From the NCBI RefSeq assembly GCF_003350405.1, contig NZ_QQAW01000009.1:1-64000 (forward strand): a DNA stretch of 64,000 nucleotides, given 5' to 3'. Positions within the stretch are counted from its first letter, which is position 1, and every line of letters starts with the position of its first letter. The position numbers and the translations under genes were made by a program. Source of the stretch: Gluconacetobacter liquefaciens (GTDB taxonomy: Bacteria > Pseudomonadota > Alphaproteobacteria > Acetobacterales > Acetobacteraceae). Shown piece by piece: positions 50,900-60,482 of this stretch. The notes below the pieces were generated by a model, which had not been told where the DNA came from, searched no databases, and worked only from the letters and a program-made list of their open reading frames with translations.

Positions 50900-50919
50900 G
50901 CCGCGCCGTCAGGCGCGGC
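50900..50919. terminator. Bidirectional hairpin between MscS gene and cobT
   Basis: GCCGCGCC at 50900-50907 and GGCGCGGC at 50912-50919 form a perfect eight-base stem with loop GTCA, overlapping the cobT stop codon. Located between two convergent genes, it can serve both strands. No T run is present. Confidence 0.4.
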
Positions 50920-52804
50920 GGCGGGTGGGGGCGTGTTCGTCGAACAGGTCGGAGAGTTCCTGCATCATCGTGCCGCCGAGTTCCTCGGCATCCGAGATCG
51001 TGACCGCGCGCCGGTAATAGCGCGTGACGTCATGGCCGATGCCGATGGCCACCAGTTCGACGCCGCTGCGGTTTTCGATCTGGGCGATGACCTGGCGCAG
51101 ATGTGTCTCCAGATACGAGCCCGGATTGACCGAGAGCGTGCTGTCATCGACCGGGGCGCCATCGGAGATCACCATCAGGATCTTCCGGCTTTCCGGCCGG
51201 CTCTGAAGGCGCTTCCATGCCCAGAGCAGGGCTTCGCCGTCGATGTTTTCCTTCAGCAGGCCCTCGCGCAGCATCAGGCCCAGATTCTTGCGCGACCGGC
51301 GCCACGGCATGTCGGCCGATTTGTAGATGATGTGCCGCAGGTCGTTCAGCCGGCCGGGATTGGGGGGCTTGCCCTGCGCCACCCAGCGCTCGCGGCTCTG
51401 GCCGCCTTTCCAGGCGCGGGTGGTGAAGCCGAGGACTTCGACCTTCACCGCGCAGCGCTCCAGCGTGCGGGCCAGAATGTCGCCGCACATGGCGGCCACC
51501 GAGATGGGGCGGCCGCGCATCGAGCCCGAATTGTCGATCAGCAGCGTGACGACCGTATCGCGGAAATCGGTGTCGCGTTCGTGCTTGTAGGACAGGGACA
51601 GGGTGGGATTGACCACGATCCGCGACAGGCGGCCGGCATCGAGGATGCCTTCCTCCAGGTCGAACTCCCACGCGCGGGTCTGCTGGGCCAGCAGGCGACG
51701 CTGCATGCGGTTGGCCAGGCGCGACACCACGCCCTGGAGGCTCAGCAATTGCTGGTCGAGCTGCTGGCGCAGGCGCGTCAGTTCCTCGGGGTCGCACAGA
51801 TCCTCGGCCGGGATCTCTTCGTCGAACTGCGTGGTGAAGGCGTGGTAGGCGGTCGTGGCGTCTCCGGCCGTGTGGTCTTCGGCGCTACGCGGACCACCGG
51901 GTTCCTCCGATCCGGCCGCCTCGCCGGGTTCGGCGTCGTCGGCGTCTTCGTCGCCCATGCCTGTTCCCTGGGCCAACTGGGGTTGCAGGCCGGATTCGTC
52001 CTCTTCCAGTCCGGACGTATCCTCCTTGTTCTGCGGCGACTGGTCCTCGGGCGAATCGGATGGTTTGTCGTCGGTTTCGTCGGACGATGCGTTGTCGCTG
52101 CCGTCCGGGTCTTCCTCGATCTCGGCTTCGCCTTCGATCAGATCGCAGGCTACCAGCAGCCGGCGGGCGGCCTTGGAAAAGGCACGCTGGTCGTCCTGCG
52201 CGGCCGCCATGTCCGTCAGGGCGTGCTGGGCGGAGGGGCCGAGATGCGTGCGCCATTGATCGGCGATCGCACGCATGGAATCCGGCACCGGTTCGCCCGT
52301 CAGCGTCTCGCGCGCCAGCAGCGATAGCGCGACGGGGAGAGGGATCTGCTCGCGCCGGTCGGCGCGGTCGTAGCCGCTATCGCGATAGTCGCGTTCGGCC
52401 TTATGCCGCAGATTGGCCGCGACGCCGGCCATGTAGCGCGCACCGACGCTTTCCACGCGGGCCTGTTCCAGCGCCTCGTAGGCCGCCCGTGCATCGGCCG
52501 GTTCGGGCCGGGTGACGGCATGGAGGGCTGCATCGTGATGCCGCAGCCGGAGGGCGGCGGCGTCAGCGGCGCCCCGGACGCGGTCGATATCCGCTTCCTG
52601 TAGGTTCGAACCGGGCTGGGGCAGGCGAACATGCTCGCCGCTGACGGCGGCGGCAGCCGGGATCGGGCCGCTCTGGAAGATCACGTCGGCATCCGCGCGG
52701 CCGCCGAGCGCACGCAGCACGCCGACGGTCGCGCGCTTGAACGCATCCGTCCGTTCTGCGGCGGCCTGACGGGCGGACAGGGCGTCGTTTTTGCGGTCGC
52801 GCAT
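50909..52804 (-). CDS. cobT: Aerobic cobaltochelatase subunit CobT
   Basis: CobT acts with CobS as the AAA+ chaperone part of the cobaltochelatase that inserts cobalt into hydrogenobyrinic acid diamide for vitamin B12. The 631-residue protein has an N-terminal helical region, a long acidic Asp/Glu/Ser-rich segment (about residues 225-310) and a C-terminal von Willebrand A domain with MIDAS motif DNSGSMRG, plus [18 protein letters not shown]. This order is typical of CobT. cobS ends 12 bases upstream, so both are co-transcribed. The large subunit CobN is not in the window. Confidence 0.95.
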   Translation of the reverse strand: MRDRKNDALSARQAAAERTDAFKRATVGVLRALGGRADADVIFQSGPIPAAAAVSGEHVRLPQPGSNLQEADIDRVRGAADAAALRLRHHDAALHAVTRPEPADARAAYEALEQARVESVGARYMAGVAANLRHKAERDYRDSGYDRADRREQIPLPVALSLLARETLTGEPVPDSMRAIADQWRTHLGPSAQHALTDMAAAQDDQRAFSKAARRLLVACDLIEGEAEIEEDPDGSDNASSDETDDKPSDSPEDQSPQNKEDTSGLEEDESGLQPQLAQGTGMGDEDADDAEPGEAAGSEEPGGPRSAEDHTAGDATTAYHAFTTQFDEEIPAEDLCDPEELTRLRQQLDQQLLSLQGVVSRLANRMQRRLLAQQTRAWEFDLEEGILDAGRLSRIVVNPTLSLSYKHERDTDFRDTVVTLLIDNSGSMRGRPISVAAMCGDILARTLERCAVKVEVLGFTTRAWKGGQSRERWVAQGKPPNPGRLNDLRHIIYKSADMPWRRSRKNLGLMLREGLLKENIDGEALLWAWKRLQSRPESRKILMVISDGAPVDDSTLSVNPGSYLETHLRQVIAQIENRSGVELVAIGIGHDVTRYYRRAVTISDAEELGGTMMQELSDLFDEHAPTRRRA

Positions 52805-52816
52805 GGCGCTGGCCGA

Positions 52817-53758
52817 TCAGCGCGCGCGCGGCGCGGTGCCGGAGGGGTCGACGTTGAAGCAGCGCTGGTAATATTCCGCCACCGTCTGCCGCTCCGCCTC
52901 GTCGCACTTGTTGAGGAAGGTGACCCGGAACGCGAATTCCAGGTTCTGGAAGATCCGGTAATTCTCCGCCCAGCTGATGACGGTGCGTGGTGACATGACG
53001 GTGGAGATATCGCCTGCGATGAAGCCCGAACGCGTGAGGTCGGCCAGCGCCACCATGCTCTCGACCCGCTTGCGGGCCGGTGCATCGTTGGGGTCGATCC
53101 CCATCTTGGCCAGTACGATCGCCGTTTCCTGGGCGTGGGGCAGGTAGTTGAGCGTGGTGACGATGTTCCAGCGATCCATCTGACCCTGATTGATCTGCTG
53201 GGTGCCGTGATACAGGCCCGTCGTATCGCCCAGGCCGACCGTGTTGGCGGTGGCGAACAGGCGGAAATACGGATGCGGGCGGATGACGCGGTTCTGGTCC
53301 AGCAGCGTCAGGTGGCCTTCGATTTCCAGCACGCGCTGGATCACGAACATCACGTCGGGGCGGCCGGCATCATATTCGTCGAACACCAGGGCGCAGGGAC
53401 GTTGCAGGGCCCAGGGTAGCAGGCCCTCGCGGAATTCCGTTACCTGCTTGCCGTCGCGCAGTACGATCGCATCCTTGCCGATCAGGTCGATGCGCGAGAT
53501 GTGGCTGTCGAGATTGATGCGGATGCACGGCCAGTTGAGGCGCGAGGCCACCTGCTCGATATGCGAAGACTTGCCGGTGCCGTGGTAGCCCTGGATCATG
53601 ACGCGGCGGTTGAACGCGAAGCCGGCCAGGATCGCCAGCGTGGTGTCATGGTCGAAACGGTAGGTGGGATCGGCGTCCGGCACATGGTCGGTGCGGACCG
53701 AGAAGGCAGGAACTTGCAGGTCGCTGTCGATGCCGAAGAGTTCGCGGGCCGAAACCAT
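52817..53758 (-). CDS. cobS: Aerobic cobaltochelatase subunit CobS
   Basis: AAA+ ATPase (MoxR-like) of the cobaltochelatase. Walker A is [14 protein letters not shown] and Walker [36 protein letters not shown] and [15 protein letters not shown] are diagnostic of CobS. Start choice is unsure. ATG 53758 ([19 protein letters not shown]) gives 313 residues, close to relatives of about 330, which carry only some 15 residues before this point. The frame stays open to 53983, but that stretch overlaps the J-domain gene and does not look like CobS. Followed by cobT. Confidence 0.93.
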   Translation of the reverse strand: MVSARELFGIDSDLQVPAFSVRTDHVPDADPTYRFDHDTTLAILAGFAFNRRVMIQGYHGTGKSSHIEQVASRLNWPCIRINLDSHISRIDLIGKDAIVLRDGKQVTEFREGLLPWALQRPCALVFDEYDAGRPDVMFVIQRVLEIEGHLTLLDQNRVIRPHPYFRLFATANTVGLGDTTGLYHGTQQINQGQMDRWNIVTTLNYLPHAQETAIVLAKMGIDPNDAPARKRVESMVALADLTRSGFIAGDISTVMSPRTVISWAENYRIFQNLEFAFRVTFLNKCDEAERQTVAEYYQRCFNVDPSGTAPRAR

Positions 53759-53912
53759 CAGGTCGGGCGCGCCGGACAGGGCCGAGATCGGCGGCAGGGC
53801 CTCTCCGTTCTGGTCTCTGGCTTCCTGTCTTCGACGCCCGGTTTCTGGCGCCAGAGGCGTTCTTTCGACGTTTCCGGTGCCACTATAGACGCTATCGTCG
53901 GCAAGGCCATGC

Positions 53913-54515
53913 CTACGCGGTACGTTCCAGATCGGCTTCGCGCGCCGAGGCCAGATGGGCGCGCAGCGTGGTGTAGGCGACATTGATGCTTTTCAGCAGT
54001 TCTTCCGACTGGCGGTCGCCGCCATTGGCGTCCGGGTGATGCCGCCGCGCCAGGTCCTTGTAGCGCATTTTCAGTTCGTCCATCGATAGCGGCCAGTCCA
54101 GACCCATCATGTCCAGCGGCTGGCGCAGGGCCTCGGGCATGTCGGGGCGGGCAGGGGCACCGGTCCGTGGGCCTGGACGGCGCGCGCCGTCCATCAGATC
54201 CATCGGGTCGATGAAATCGTCCGGGCCCAGGCGGCCGGCGCGCTGGCCCAGCCGCCAGGAAGGACGGTTCCAGGAGACGTCATCGCGGATGTGCGCCTCG
54301 ATCTGGCCGGGCGACATGCCTTTGTAAAAATCCCACCGCGCGTTGTACTCGCGTACATGGGGCAGACAGAACCAGAAATATTCGTTCAGCGCGTCGCGTG
54401 ATTTCGGCGCACGGTAGCCGGCGCTCTCGTCACAGCCGGCCATGTCGCAGCACCGGGCCGGCGCATCCGGATCGGGGTCGAAAGCCCGGTGACGTGTGTT
54501 CTTTCGGGTCATCAT
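53913..54515 (-). CDS. J-domain (DnaJ-like) protein with N-terminal Cys motif
   Basis: The 200-residue protein ends in a J domain (about 140-195): [19 protein letters not shown], then the HPD motif in [11 protein letters not shown], so it should stimulate an Hsp70 partner such as DnaK. There is no Gly/Phe region or DnaJ zinc-finger repeat. The N-terminal part has a possible metal site, CCDMAGC at 22-28, with FCLPH near 48-52. Genes of this kind often lie next to cobS in alphaproteobacteria, and here it precedes cobS on the same strand. The link to cobalamin synthesis is not established. Confidence 0.83.
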   Translation of the reverse strand: MMTRKNTRHRAFDPDPDAPARCCDMAGCDESAGYRAPKSRDALNEYFWFCLPHVREYNARWDFYKGMSPGQIEAHIRDDVSWNRPSWRLGQRAGRLGPDDFIDPMDLMDGARRPGPRTGAPARPDMPEALRQPLDMMGLDWPLSMDELKMRYKDLARRHHPDANGGDRQSEELLKSINVAYTTLRAHLASAREADLERTA

Positions 54516-54587
54516 CTGGCGTTATGTGCGTTCGAACCGTATTCGTGCAAGAGCCAAGCGAGTCAGCAGAAAGAGGGGACGGGAACA

Positions 54588-54929
54588 GTGAGCATCACAG
54601 ACCATGCAGAGGTGGCACCTTCTCTGGCCGATGAGAGACGGGTGGACCGGATCGCCCGCGCGATCCGCACGCATCTGGCCCCCAGCCTGATCGAAATCGA
54701 GGACGATAGCGGCCGGCATGCCGGCCATTCCGGGATGCGCGGTGCCGCTGCCGGGGGCGAGACGCATTTCAATGTGCTGGTGGTGAGCGCGGCGTTCGAC
54801 GGGCAGGCGCGGGTACAGCGCTCTCGCCTGGTGCATGACCTGCTGGCGCCGGAATTCGCCTCGGGCCTGCATGCGCTGTCGCTGACATTGCGCACCCCCG
54901 CCGAGCAGGCCCGGATCGCCGGCGCATGA
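54588..54929 (+). CDS. BolA family protein
   Basis: BolA proteins bind monothiol glutaredoxins and [2Fe-2S] clusters and affect iron homeostasis and morphology. The 113-residue product from GTG 54588 (behind GAGGGGACGGGAA) shows RIARAIRTHLAPSLIEIEDDS, HFNVLVVSAAFDG and RSRLVHDLL, the KH-like BolA core, with an insertion HAGHSGMRGAAAGG in the variable loop. Its stop overlaps the start of the LolA-like gene by four bases. It is divergent from the J-domain gene. Confidence 0.88.
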   Translation: MSITDHAEVAPSLADERRVDRIARAIRTHLAPSLIEIEDDSGRHAGHSGMRGAAAGGETHFNVLVVSAAFDGQARVQRSRLVHDLLAPEFASGLHALSLTLRTPAEQARIAGA

Positions 54930-55534
54930 GCGGTGGCGGCACGCTTTCGCGCCGGCTGTTCCTGGCCGCACCGCTGGCCGTCGCGGCTTGCCAGGCATCG
55001 CCGGGAGCGGTGGACGGGCATGACGTGGCGCGGGTCGAACGGTATCTGAACACCACGCGCGGCCTGACCGCCCGCGTCGTCCAGACCTGGCCGGATGGTG
55101 GAATCGGGGAGGGCACGCTCTCCTACGATCCGGGCAATCTGCGCCTGGATTACCGGACGCCGCACCCCATGCGGCTGGTCGCGGCGGGCGGGCACCTGGT
55201 GTTTCGCGACGCGCAGCGCCAGTCGGTGACGCGCATGAACCTCTCGCACCAGCCGCTGGGGCTGCTGCTGGCCACGCCGGTGCATCTGGGGGGGGCCGTG
55301 GAGGTCACTGCGGTTCGGCATGGTGCCAATGTGTTGCAGATTTCGATGGCCCGCAGTGACAACCCGTCGCAGGGCCTGCTGACGCTGGGATTTGCCGATT
55401 TCGCCGGGCAGTTGTCTCTGGTGGCGATCGACCTGCTGGACGCGCGCCACAACAGCACGCGCCTGCATCTGACCGACGTCCGGACCGGCACGGACTTTCC
55501 GTCCGGTTTCTTCTCGCTGGACGCGCCGCTGTAG
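54926..55534 (+). CDS. LolA-like outer-membrane lipoprotein-sorting protein, with lipobox
   Basis: LolA carries lipoproteins across the periplasm to the outer membrane. The 202-residue product has an Arg-Arg signal (LSRRLFLAAPLAVAAC) whose VAAC matches a lipobox, so it may itself be lipid-anchored. The rest resembles the half-barrel LolA fold: VERYLNTTRGLTARVVQTW, GTLSYDPGNLRLDYRTPHP and the FSLDAPL end. True LolA is usually soluble, so this may be a LolA-related lipoprotein. ATGA overlap with bolA; converges with lipB. Confidence 0.75.
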   Translation: MSGGGTLSRRLFLAAPLAVAACQASPGAVDGHDVARVERYLNTTRGLTARVVQTWPDGGIGEGTLSYDPGNLRLDYRTPHPMRLVAAGGHLVFRDAQRQSVTRMNLSHQPLGLLLATPVHLGGAVEVTAVRHGANVLQISMARSDNPSQGLLTLGFADFAGQLSLVAIDLLDARHNSTRLHLTDVRTGTDFPSGFFSLDAPL

Positions 55535-55553
55535 GTAGCGCGTCCGGTCGAGG

Positions 55554-56234
55554 TCAGAGTGCGCTGATCGGGGTTGGGATGCTGCCGAAGAGACCCTGCC
55601 ATTCGGCGCGCAGGGCTTCATCCACCGTTGCCATGTCTACGTTGCGGCCCTGGGCGTGCAGGCTGGTTACGCCGTGCTCGCGGATGCCGCAGGGCACGAT
55701 GCCCTCGAAATGGCTCAGGTCGGGCGCCACGTTCAGGGCCACGCCATGCCAGCACGTCCAGCGCGTGACGCGCACCCCCAGGGCTGCGATCTTGCTTTCG
55801 GACCCGGTGAGGGGATCGACCACCCAGACGCCGATTCTGTCCGCGCGCCGTTCGCCCGTGATATCGAAATGGCGCAATGTCCGGATCAGCCATTCCTCCA
55901 GCGCGTGGACATAGGCCCGCAGGTCGCGCGGGGGGACCGTGCCCTGCTGCCGGGTGAGGTCCAGCATCACATAGGCGACCCGTTGGCTCGGCCCGTGATA
56001 GGTCCACTGCCCGCCCCGGCCGGCGGCGTGGGTGGGGAAGCCGGAAGGATTGAACAGGTCCGCGTCCCTGGCCGATGTGCCGGCCGTGTAGGTGGGGGGG
56101 TGTTCCAGCAACCAGACCCGCTCGGGCAGGCTGCCGTCGCGGATTCCCGCCACCTGTCGCTCCATCCCGGCGATCGCGTCGGGGTAGGGAACCGGCACCC
56201 GGCTCGAATTCCACAGAATTGTCTTTTCGGTCAT
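55554..56234 (-). CDS. lipB: Octanoyl-[acyl-carrier-protein]:protein N-octanoyltransferase LipB
   Basis: LipB transfers octanoate from ACP to the lipoyl domains of 2-oxoacid dehydrogenases and GcvH, the first step of lipoate synthesis. The family motifs [33 protein letters not shown] (catalytic Lys) and [10 protein letters not shown] (catalytic Cys) are present. ATG 56234 (MTEKTILW) follows GAGGGGCA and gives 226 residues; an ATG six codons upstream is in frame. Its 3' end converges with the LolA-like gene. Confidence 0.95.
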   Translation of the reverse strand: MTEKTILWNSSRVPVPYPDAIAGMERQVAGIRDGSLPERVWLLEHPPTYTAGTSARDADLFNPSGFPTHAAGRGGQWTYHGPSQRVAYVMLDLTRQQGTVPPRDLRAYVHALEEWLIRTLRHFDITGERRADRIGVWVVDPLTGSESKIAALGVRVTRWTCWHGVALNVAPDLSHFEGIVPCGIREHGVTSLHAQGRNVDMATVDEALRAEWQGLFGSIPTPISAL

Positions 56235-56309
56235 TGCCCCTCGAACCTGCATCGTTTATACGGCCTTCCGTCAACACGGTATCGCTCAGGCGGTAACCGA
56301 TGTCACGGT

Positions 56310-56395
56310 GCGGTCGTGGCGGAATGGTAGACGCGCAAGCTTGAGGTGCTTGTGGGGGCAACCCCGTGGAAGTTCGAGTCTTCTCGACCGCACCA
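56310..56395 (+). tRNA. tRNA-Leu (GAG)
   Basis: An 86-base type II tRNA starts GCGGTCG and ends CGACCGC-ACCA with encoded CCA. The anticodon loop CTTGAGG gives anticodon GAG, and a long variable arm (TGTGGGGGCAACCCCG) is present, as expected for leucine. D loop GAATGGTAGACG and T loop GTTCGAGTC are normal. Confidence 0.95.
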
Positions 56396-56732
56396 ATCGA
56401 CAGGCCGGCCAGCCCGGCACGATTGGCTTTATGATGAAAATCAGAATGGAAAGCAGGGCGGACGAAACGCTGGCTCCATTTGCCGGGGCCGGGTGCTCGC
56501 GCTGATTTTATGCCTGCACAGGTGATGCAATGGCTGCCCGCATGGGTTTTCCGCACGCATCATCATAGGCATCCTTTTGACCCATCATGTTATTTTGCCT
56601 CACTTAAGTCATTTTTTTTTCCCGTTTATCGGTTAGAACGAATTGCGAGCGCGGTCGTTGTTTCATGCGCCGCGTACAGTCGTGACGTGTTCGAATGTTC
56701 TGATTTTCAACGATGGATCGAAGGTGACGCTT
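56396..56732 (+). other. Gap between tRNA-Leu and galU, probable galU leader
   Basis: About 337 bases with no supported gene. It contains a palindrome ACTTAAGT and a run of nine T near 56602-56620, and lower GC content than its surroundings. The open frame running into galU from 56643 translates into sequence unlike GalU. A galU promoter should lie here, but no clear -35/-10 pair with proper spacing was seen. Confidence 0.4.
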
Positions 56733-57605
56733 GTGATCAAACCCTTGCGAAAAGCCGTACTCCCGGTCGCCGGTCTCGGCACCCGTTTCCTCCCGGCGAC
56801 CAAGGCCATGCCAAAGGAAATGCTGACGGTCGTCGACAAGCCGCTGATCCAATACGCCATCGACGAGGCCCGTGCCGCCGGAATCGAGGAGTTCTGCCTG
56901 ATTACCGGACGGGGCAAGGACTCGCTGATCGATTATTTCGACGTCGCCTTCGAACTGGAGACGACGCTGCGCGAGCGCAACAAGCAGGATGCGCTGGACG
57001 CCCTCGCACCCAGCACCATCGAGGCCGGGGCGCTGATTGCCGTCCGCCAGCAGGAGCCGCTGGGCCTGGGCCATGCGATCTGGTGTGCCCGCAGCTTTAT
57101 CGGCGACGACCCGTTTGCGATCCTGCTGCCCGACGATCTGGTGAAGAGCGATGTGGGGTGTCTGAAGCAACTCGTGGAGGCCTATAACCAGACCGGGGGG
57201 AATGTCGTCGCCGTCACCGAGGTGCCGCGCGAGCACACCAGCCGCTACGGTATCCTGAAGACCGGCAAGGACGATGGTCGTGTGGTCGAGGTGACGGGCC
57301 TGGTCGAGAAGCCCAAGCCCGAAGAAGCGCCGTCCAACCTTTCCATCATCGGGCGCTATGTCCTGACGGCCGACGTCATGCCGCATCTGTCCAAGCTGGA
57401 GCGTGGTGCGGGCGGTGAAGTGCAGTTGACCGACGCGATGGCCAAGATGATCGGGCATGTTCCGTTCCACGGGCTGCGCTATGAGGGGCAGCGTTTCGAT
57501 TGCGGCAACAAGCTGGGCTATCTGGAAGCCCAGATCGCAATGTCGATCGATCGGCCGGATCTTGGGGATTCCGTGCGGGCGTTCCTGAAGAACTATACTG
57601 GCTGA
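56733..57605 (+). CDS. galU: UTP--glucose-1-phosphate uridylyltransferase
   Basis: GalU makes UDP-glucose, a main donor for exopolysaccharide and cellulose in acetic acid bacteria. GTG 56733 follows GAAGG by eight bases and starts MIKPLRKAVLPVAGLGTRFLP, with the nucleotide-binding and Lys motif LPATKAMPKEML. Further motifs are EFCLITGRGKDSLIDYFD, GHAIWCARS, VEKPKPEEAPSNL and RFDCGNKLGYLEA. It has 290 residues, standard length. Its stop shares a base with the following mutase start, so the mutase that yields its substrate is co-translated. Confidence 0.96.
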   Translation: MIKPLRKAVLPVAGLGTRFLPATKAMPKEMLTVVDKPLIQYAIDEARAAGIEEFCLITGRGKDSLIDYFDVAFELETTLRERNKQDALDALAPSTIEAGALIAVRQQEPLGLGHAIWCARSFIGDDPFAILLPDDLVKSDVGCLKQLVEAYNQTGGNVVAVTEVPREHTSRYGILKTGKDDGRVVEVTGLVEKPKPEEAPSNLSIIGRYVLTADVMPHLSKLERGAGGEVQLTDAMAKMIGHVPFHGLRYEGQRFDCGNKLGYLEAQIAMSIDRPDLGDSVRAFLKNYTG

Positions 57606-59011
57606 TGGTGGCGTTCGCGCACGGTTTTGATCCGACGAGCCTGCGCGAATACGACATAAGGGGGGTCGTGGACACGACCCTTGGTCCGCGCGACGCCTAT
57701 GCGATTGGCCGGACCTTCGGCAGCGTGGTGGTCCGCGAGGGCGGTCGTACCGTCGCTGTCGGATATGATGGCCGATTATCCTCACCCGAACTGGAGGCGG
57801 CCCTGGTCGATGGGGCCGTCGCTTCCGGGGTCGAGGTACTGCGTGTCGGTCGCGGGCCGACGCCGATGCTGTATTTCGCCTCCGCCAGTCTGAAGGCTGA
57901 CGGGGCGGTCATGGTCACCGGCAGTCATAATCCGCCCGATCACAACGGATTCAAGATGATCCTCGGGGGGGAGTCCTTCTTCGGCCCCCGTATCGGCGAA
58001 CTGGGCGACATGGCCGCGCGCGGCGACGTGGTGCCGGAGCGGCTCGGCAGCGTGCGGGATGTCGATGTTCAGGCGGACTATGTCGAGCGGCTGGCGCGTG
58101 GCTGGGATGGCGGCGAGCGGCGGCTGAAAATCGTCTGGGACAACGGGAATGGTGCCGCTGGCGAGGTTCTGGCCGAACTGGTGCGGCATATTCCGGGTGA
58201 GCATACCATTCTGAACGGTGTGATCGACGGCCGTTTTCCGGCCCATCATCCCGACCCGACGATTCCCCGGAACCTGATGCAACTGATTGCTGCGGTGCGG
58301 GATATCGGCGCCGATATCGGGATTGCCTTCGATGGCGATGCCGACCGGATCGGTGTGGTGGATGATCGGGGCGAAATCTGGTGGAGCGACCAGATTCTCG
58401 CCCTGCTGGCCCGTGACGTGCTGGAGGCTCGGCCGGGCAGCATGATCATCGCCGATGTGAAGGCCAGTCAGGTTCTGTTCGATGAGGTGAGCCGGGCTGG
58501 TGGGCAGCCGCTGATGTGGCGCAGCGGACATTCGCCCATCAAGTCGCGGATGGCGGAAACCGGTGCCCCGCTGGCCGGCGAGATGTCGGGCCATTTCTTC
58601 TTCGCCGACAGGTGGTATGGGTTCGATGACGGGCTGTATGCGGCGGTTCGCCTGCTGGGCGTTGTTGCCCGGATGAAGAGGGCATTGTCGGCAGCGCATG
58701 ACGCGCTGCCCAAGATGGTCAGTACGCCCGAATTGCGGTTCGATTGCGCCGATGCCCGCAAGTTTGTGGTGATCGAAGACGTTGCGGCGCGACTGGCCGA
58801 CGCGGGCGCCGATATGACGACGATCGACGGCGTGCGGGTGACTGATGCGGATGGGTGGTGGCTGCTGCGGGCCTCCAATACCCAGGCCATGCTGGTCGCG
58901 CGGGCGGAAAGCGCCAGCCCTGAGGGATTGGAACGGCTGAAGGCGGCCCTGACCGTGCAACTCGAACGGTCAGGCGTGGCGGCGCCCGATTTTTCCAGCG
59001 GAAGCCACTGA
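57605..59011 (+). CDS. Phosphomannomutase/phosphoglucomutase
   Basis: Alpha-D-phosphohexomutase that interconverts hexose 6- and 1-phosphates, giving glucose-1-phosphate for GalU or mannose-1-phosphate for GDP-mannose. The four active-site regions are clear: the catalytic Ser in VMVTGSHNPPDHNGFKM, the metal loop IAFDGDADRIGVVDD, the sugar loop GEMSGHFFF, and the phosphate-binding R(A)SNTQ in LLRASNTQAM. ATG 57605 gives 468 residues, as in PMM/PGM (AlgC/ManB) enzymes. Specificity between glucose and mannose is not decidable; coupling to galU favours glucose use. Confidence 0.9.
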   Translation: MVAFAHGFDPTSLREYDIRGVVDTTLGPRDAYAIGRTFGSVVVREGGRTVAVGYDGRLSSPELEAALVDGAVASGVEVLRVGRGPTPMLYFASASLKADGAVMVTGSHNPPDHNGFKMILGGESFFGPRIGELGDMAARGDVVPERLGSVRDVDVQADYVERLARGWDGGERRLKIVWDNGNGAAGEVLAELVRHIPGEHTILNGVIDGRFPAHHPDPTIPRNLMQLIAAVRDIGADIGIAFDGDADRIGVVDDRGEIWWSDQILALLARDVLEARPGSMIIADVKASQVLFDEVSRAGGQPLMWRSGHSPIKSRMAETGAPLAGEMSGHFFFADRWYGFDDGLYAAVRLLGVVARMKRALSAAHDALPKMVSTPELRFDCADARKFVVIEDVAARLADAGADMTTIDGVRVTDADGWWLLRASNTQAMLVARAESASPEGLERLKAALTVQLERSGVAAPDFSSGSH

Positions 59012-59137
59012 ACCGGCTGTATGCGCTACGCGGCCTTTGAATATCCCGGTTCAGGCTGGTATCCTGCCCGGCCATCTTTGCTGCCATGTGTTGCCTTCGG
59101 CCCGGATTGGCGGCTGGTTTCCGGAGATTCTTGCCGC

Positions 59138-59323
59138 ATGGCCGATGCGCTGCCTTTCCGTTCTTTTCTGGAGCCTGGGCAGTTCGTCCGTCATCCCGAT
59201 CATCCGGAATGGGGGCTGGGGCAGGTGCAGTCGGCCATTGCCCATCGGGTGACGGTCAATTTCGAGGATCAGGGCAAGATGCTGATCGATGCATCGGTCG
59301 TCATGCTGACGGTCGTTTCCTGA
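59138..59323 (+). CDS. DUF3553 domain-containing small protein
   Basis: The 61-residue product consists of one DUF3553 domain: EPGQFVRHPDHPEWGLGQV, then VNFEDQGKMLID. This SH3-like module is also found fused to UvrD-type helicases (a CarD/tudor-like element), but the stand-alone form has no known role. ATG 59138 follows a GGAG element. It lies between the mutase and moaA, with moaA starting ten bases after its stop, so the two are probably co-transcribed. Confidence 0.7.
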   Translation: MADALPFRSFLEPGQFVRHPDHPEWGLGQVQSAIAHRVTVNFEDQGKMLIDASVVMLTVVS

Positions 59324-59332
59324 AGGGTTGGC

Positions 59333-60349
59333 ATGGGTACGCCGTTCCTCGATTCTCTCGGTCGGACCGTGACCTATCTGCGGGTTTCGGTCACTGACCG
59401 ATGCGACATGCGCTGCGTGTACTGCATGTCGGAAACCATGTCGTTTCTGCCCAAGGCCGAGATCCTGACCTATGCGGAACTGGAGCGGCTTTGTGCCGCC
59501 TTTATCCGCAGCGGGGTGACGCGGCTGCGCGTGACGGGGGGAGAGCCGCTGGTGCGCCGGGATGTCGGCGATTTTTTCCAGGCCATGGGAAAATGGCTGC
59601 ACCGGCCTGGTGGGAATGGTCATCTGGATGAATTGACCGTTACGACCAATGGCTCGCGGCTGGCCGAGCATGCCGGAATGCTGGCCGGCGCGGGTGTGCG
59701 GCGGGTCAATATCAGCCTCGACTCCCTTGATTCTGAAAAATTTCGTCGCATTACCCGGCGCGGGAATCTCGACCAGACCCTGGCGGGTGTGCGCGCGGCA
59801 CGGCTGGCGGGGCTGGCGATCCGCATCAATACCGTGGCGATGGCGGGGGTGAATGACGATGAATTCGACACGCTGCTGGCCTGGTGTGGTGAAATCGGGG
59901 CCGATCTCTGCCTGATCGAGACCATGCCGATGGGCGAGACAGGCGAGGATCGCACTGATCGCTATCTGCCACTCTCTGCCGTGCGGACCGAACTGTCGCG
60001 GCGCTGGACGCTGGAGCCGTTGGCCGAGCGTACGGGTGGGCCGGCGTGTTATCTGCGCGTGCGCGAAACCGGGCGGAAGCTGGGGCTGATCACGCCCATG
60101 ACCCATAATTTCTGCGAAAGCTGCAACCGGGTGCGTCTGTCCTGCACCGGGCAGCTTTATCCGTGCCTGGGGGATGAAGGGGCGACGGACCTGCGGCACC
60201 CCCTGCGGGAAGGGGCCAGCGATGCCGAACTGCTGCACCTCGTGCAGTCGGCGATCCTGCGCAAGCCGAAGGGCCATGATTTCGTCATCGGGCGGCGTGC
60301 GGATGATCCCGCCGCCATGCGTCGGCATATGAGCGTGACCGGCGGATAG
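59333..60349 (+). CDS. moaA: GTP 3',8-cyclase MoaA
   Basis: Radical-SAM enzyme that starts molybdenum cofactor synthesis from GTP. The N-terminal cluster is bound by Cys24, Cys28 and Cys31 (CDMRCVYC), with RVTGGEPLVRRD for SAM. The second cluster is bound by the C-terminal CESCNRVRLSCTGQLYPC, and the protein ends in the conserved Gly-Gly (SVTGG) needed for catalysis. At 338 residues it is typical. Its product is needed by the Mo-dependent oxidoreductase encoded about 11 kb upstream. Confidence 0.96.
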   Translation: MGTPFLDSLGRTVTYLRVSVTDRCDMRCVYCMSETMSFLPKAEILTYAELERLCAAFIRSGVTRLRVTGGEPLVRRDVGDFFQAMGKWLHRPGGNGHLDELTVTTNGSRLAEHAGMLAGAGVRRVNISLDSLDSEKFRRITRRGNLDQTLAGVRAARLAGLAIRINTVAMAGVNDDEFDTLLAWCGEIGADLCLIETMPMGETGEDRTDRYLPLSAVRTELSRRWTLEPLAERTGGPACYLRVRETGRKLGLITPMTHNFCESCNRVRLSCTGQLYPCLGDEGATDLRHPLREGASDAELLHLVQSAILRKPKGHDFVIGRRADDPAAMRRHMSVTGG

Positions 60350-60482
60350 GAGGCTGGTTGCAAAGGCGGCCTGCCAGGTGAGGGGCCGCGCGACTTCACG
60401 TGCGCAGTCCATAGGAAAGACTCGTCAGATTGTCGGCCGGCTGATTTTGTGTGTGGGTTAAATTTATTATAAGTTCAATTTG

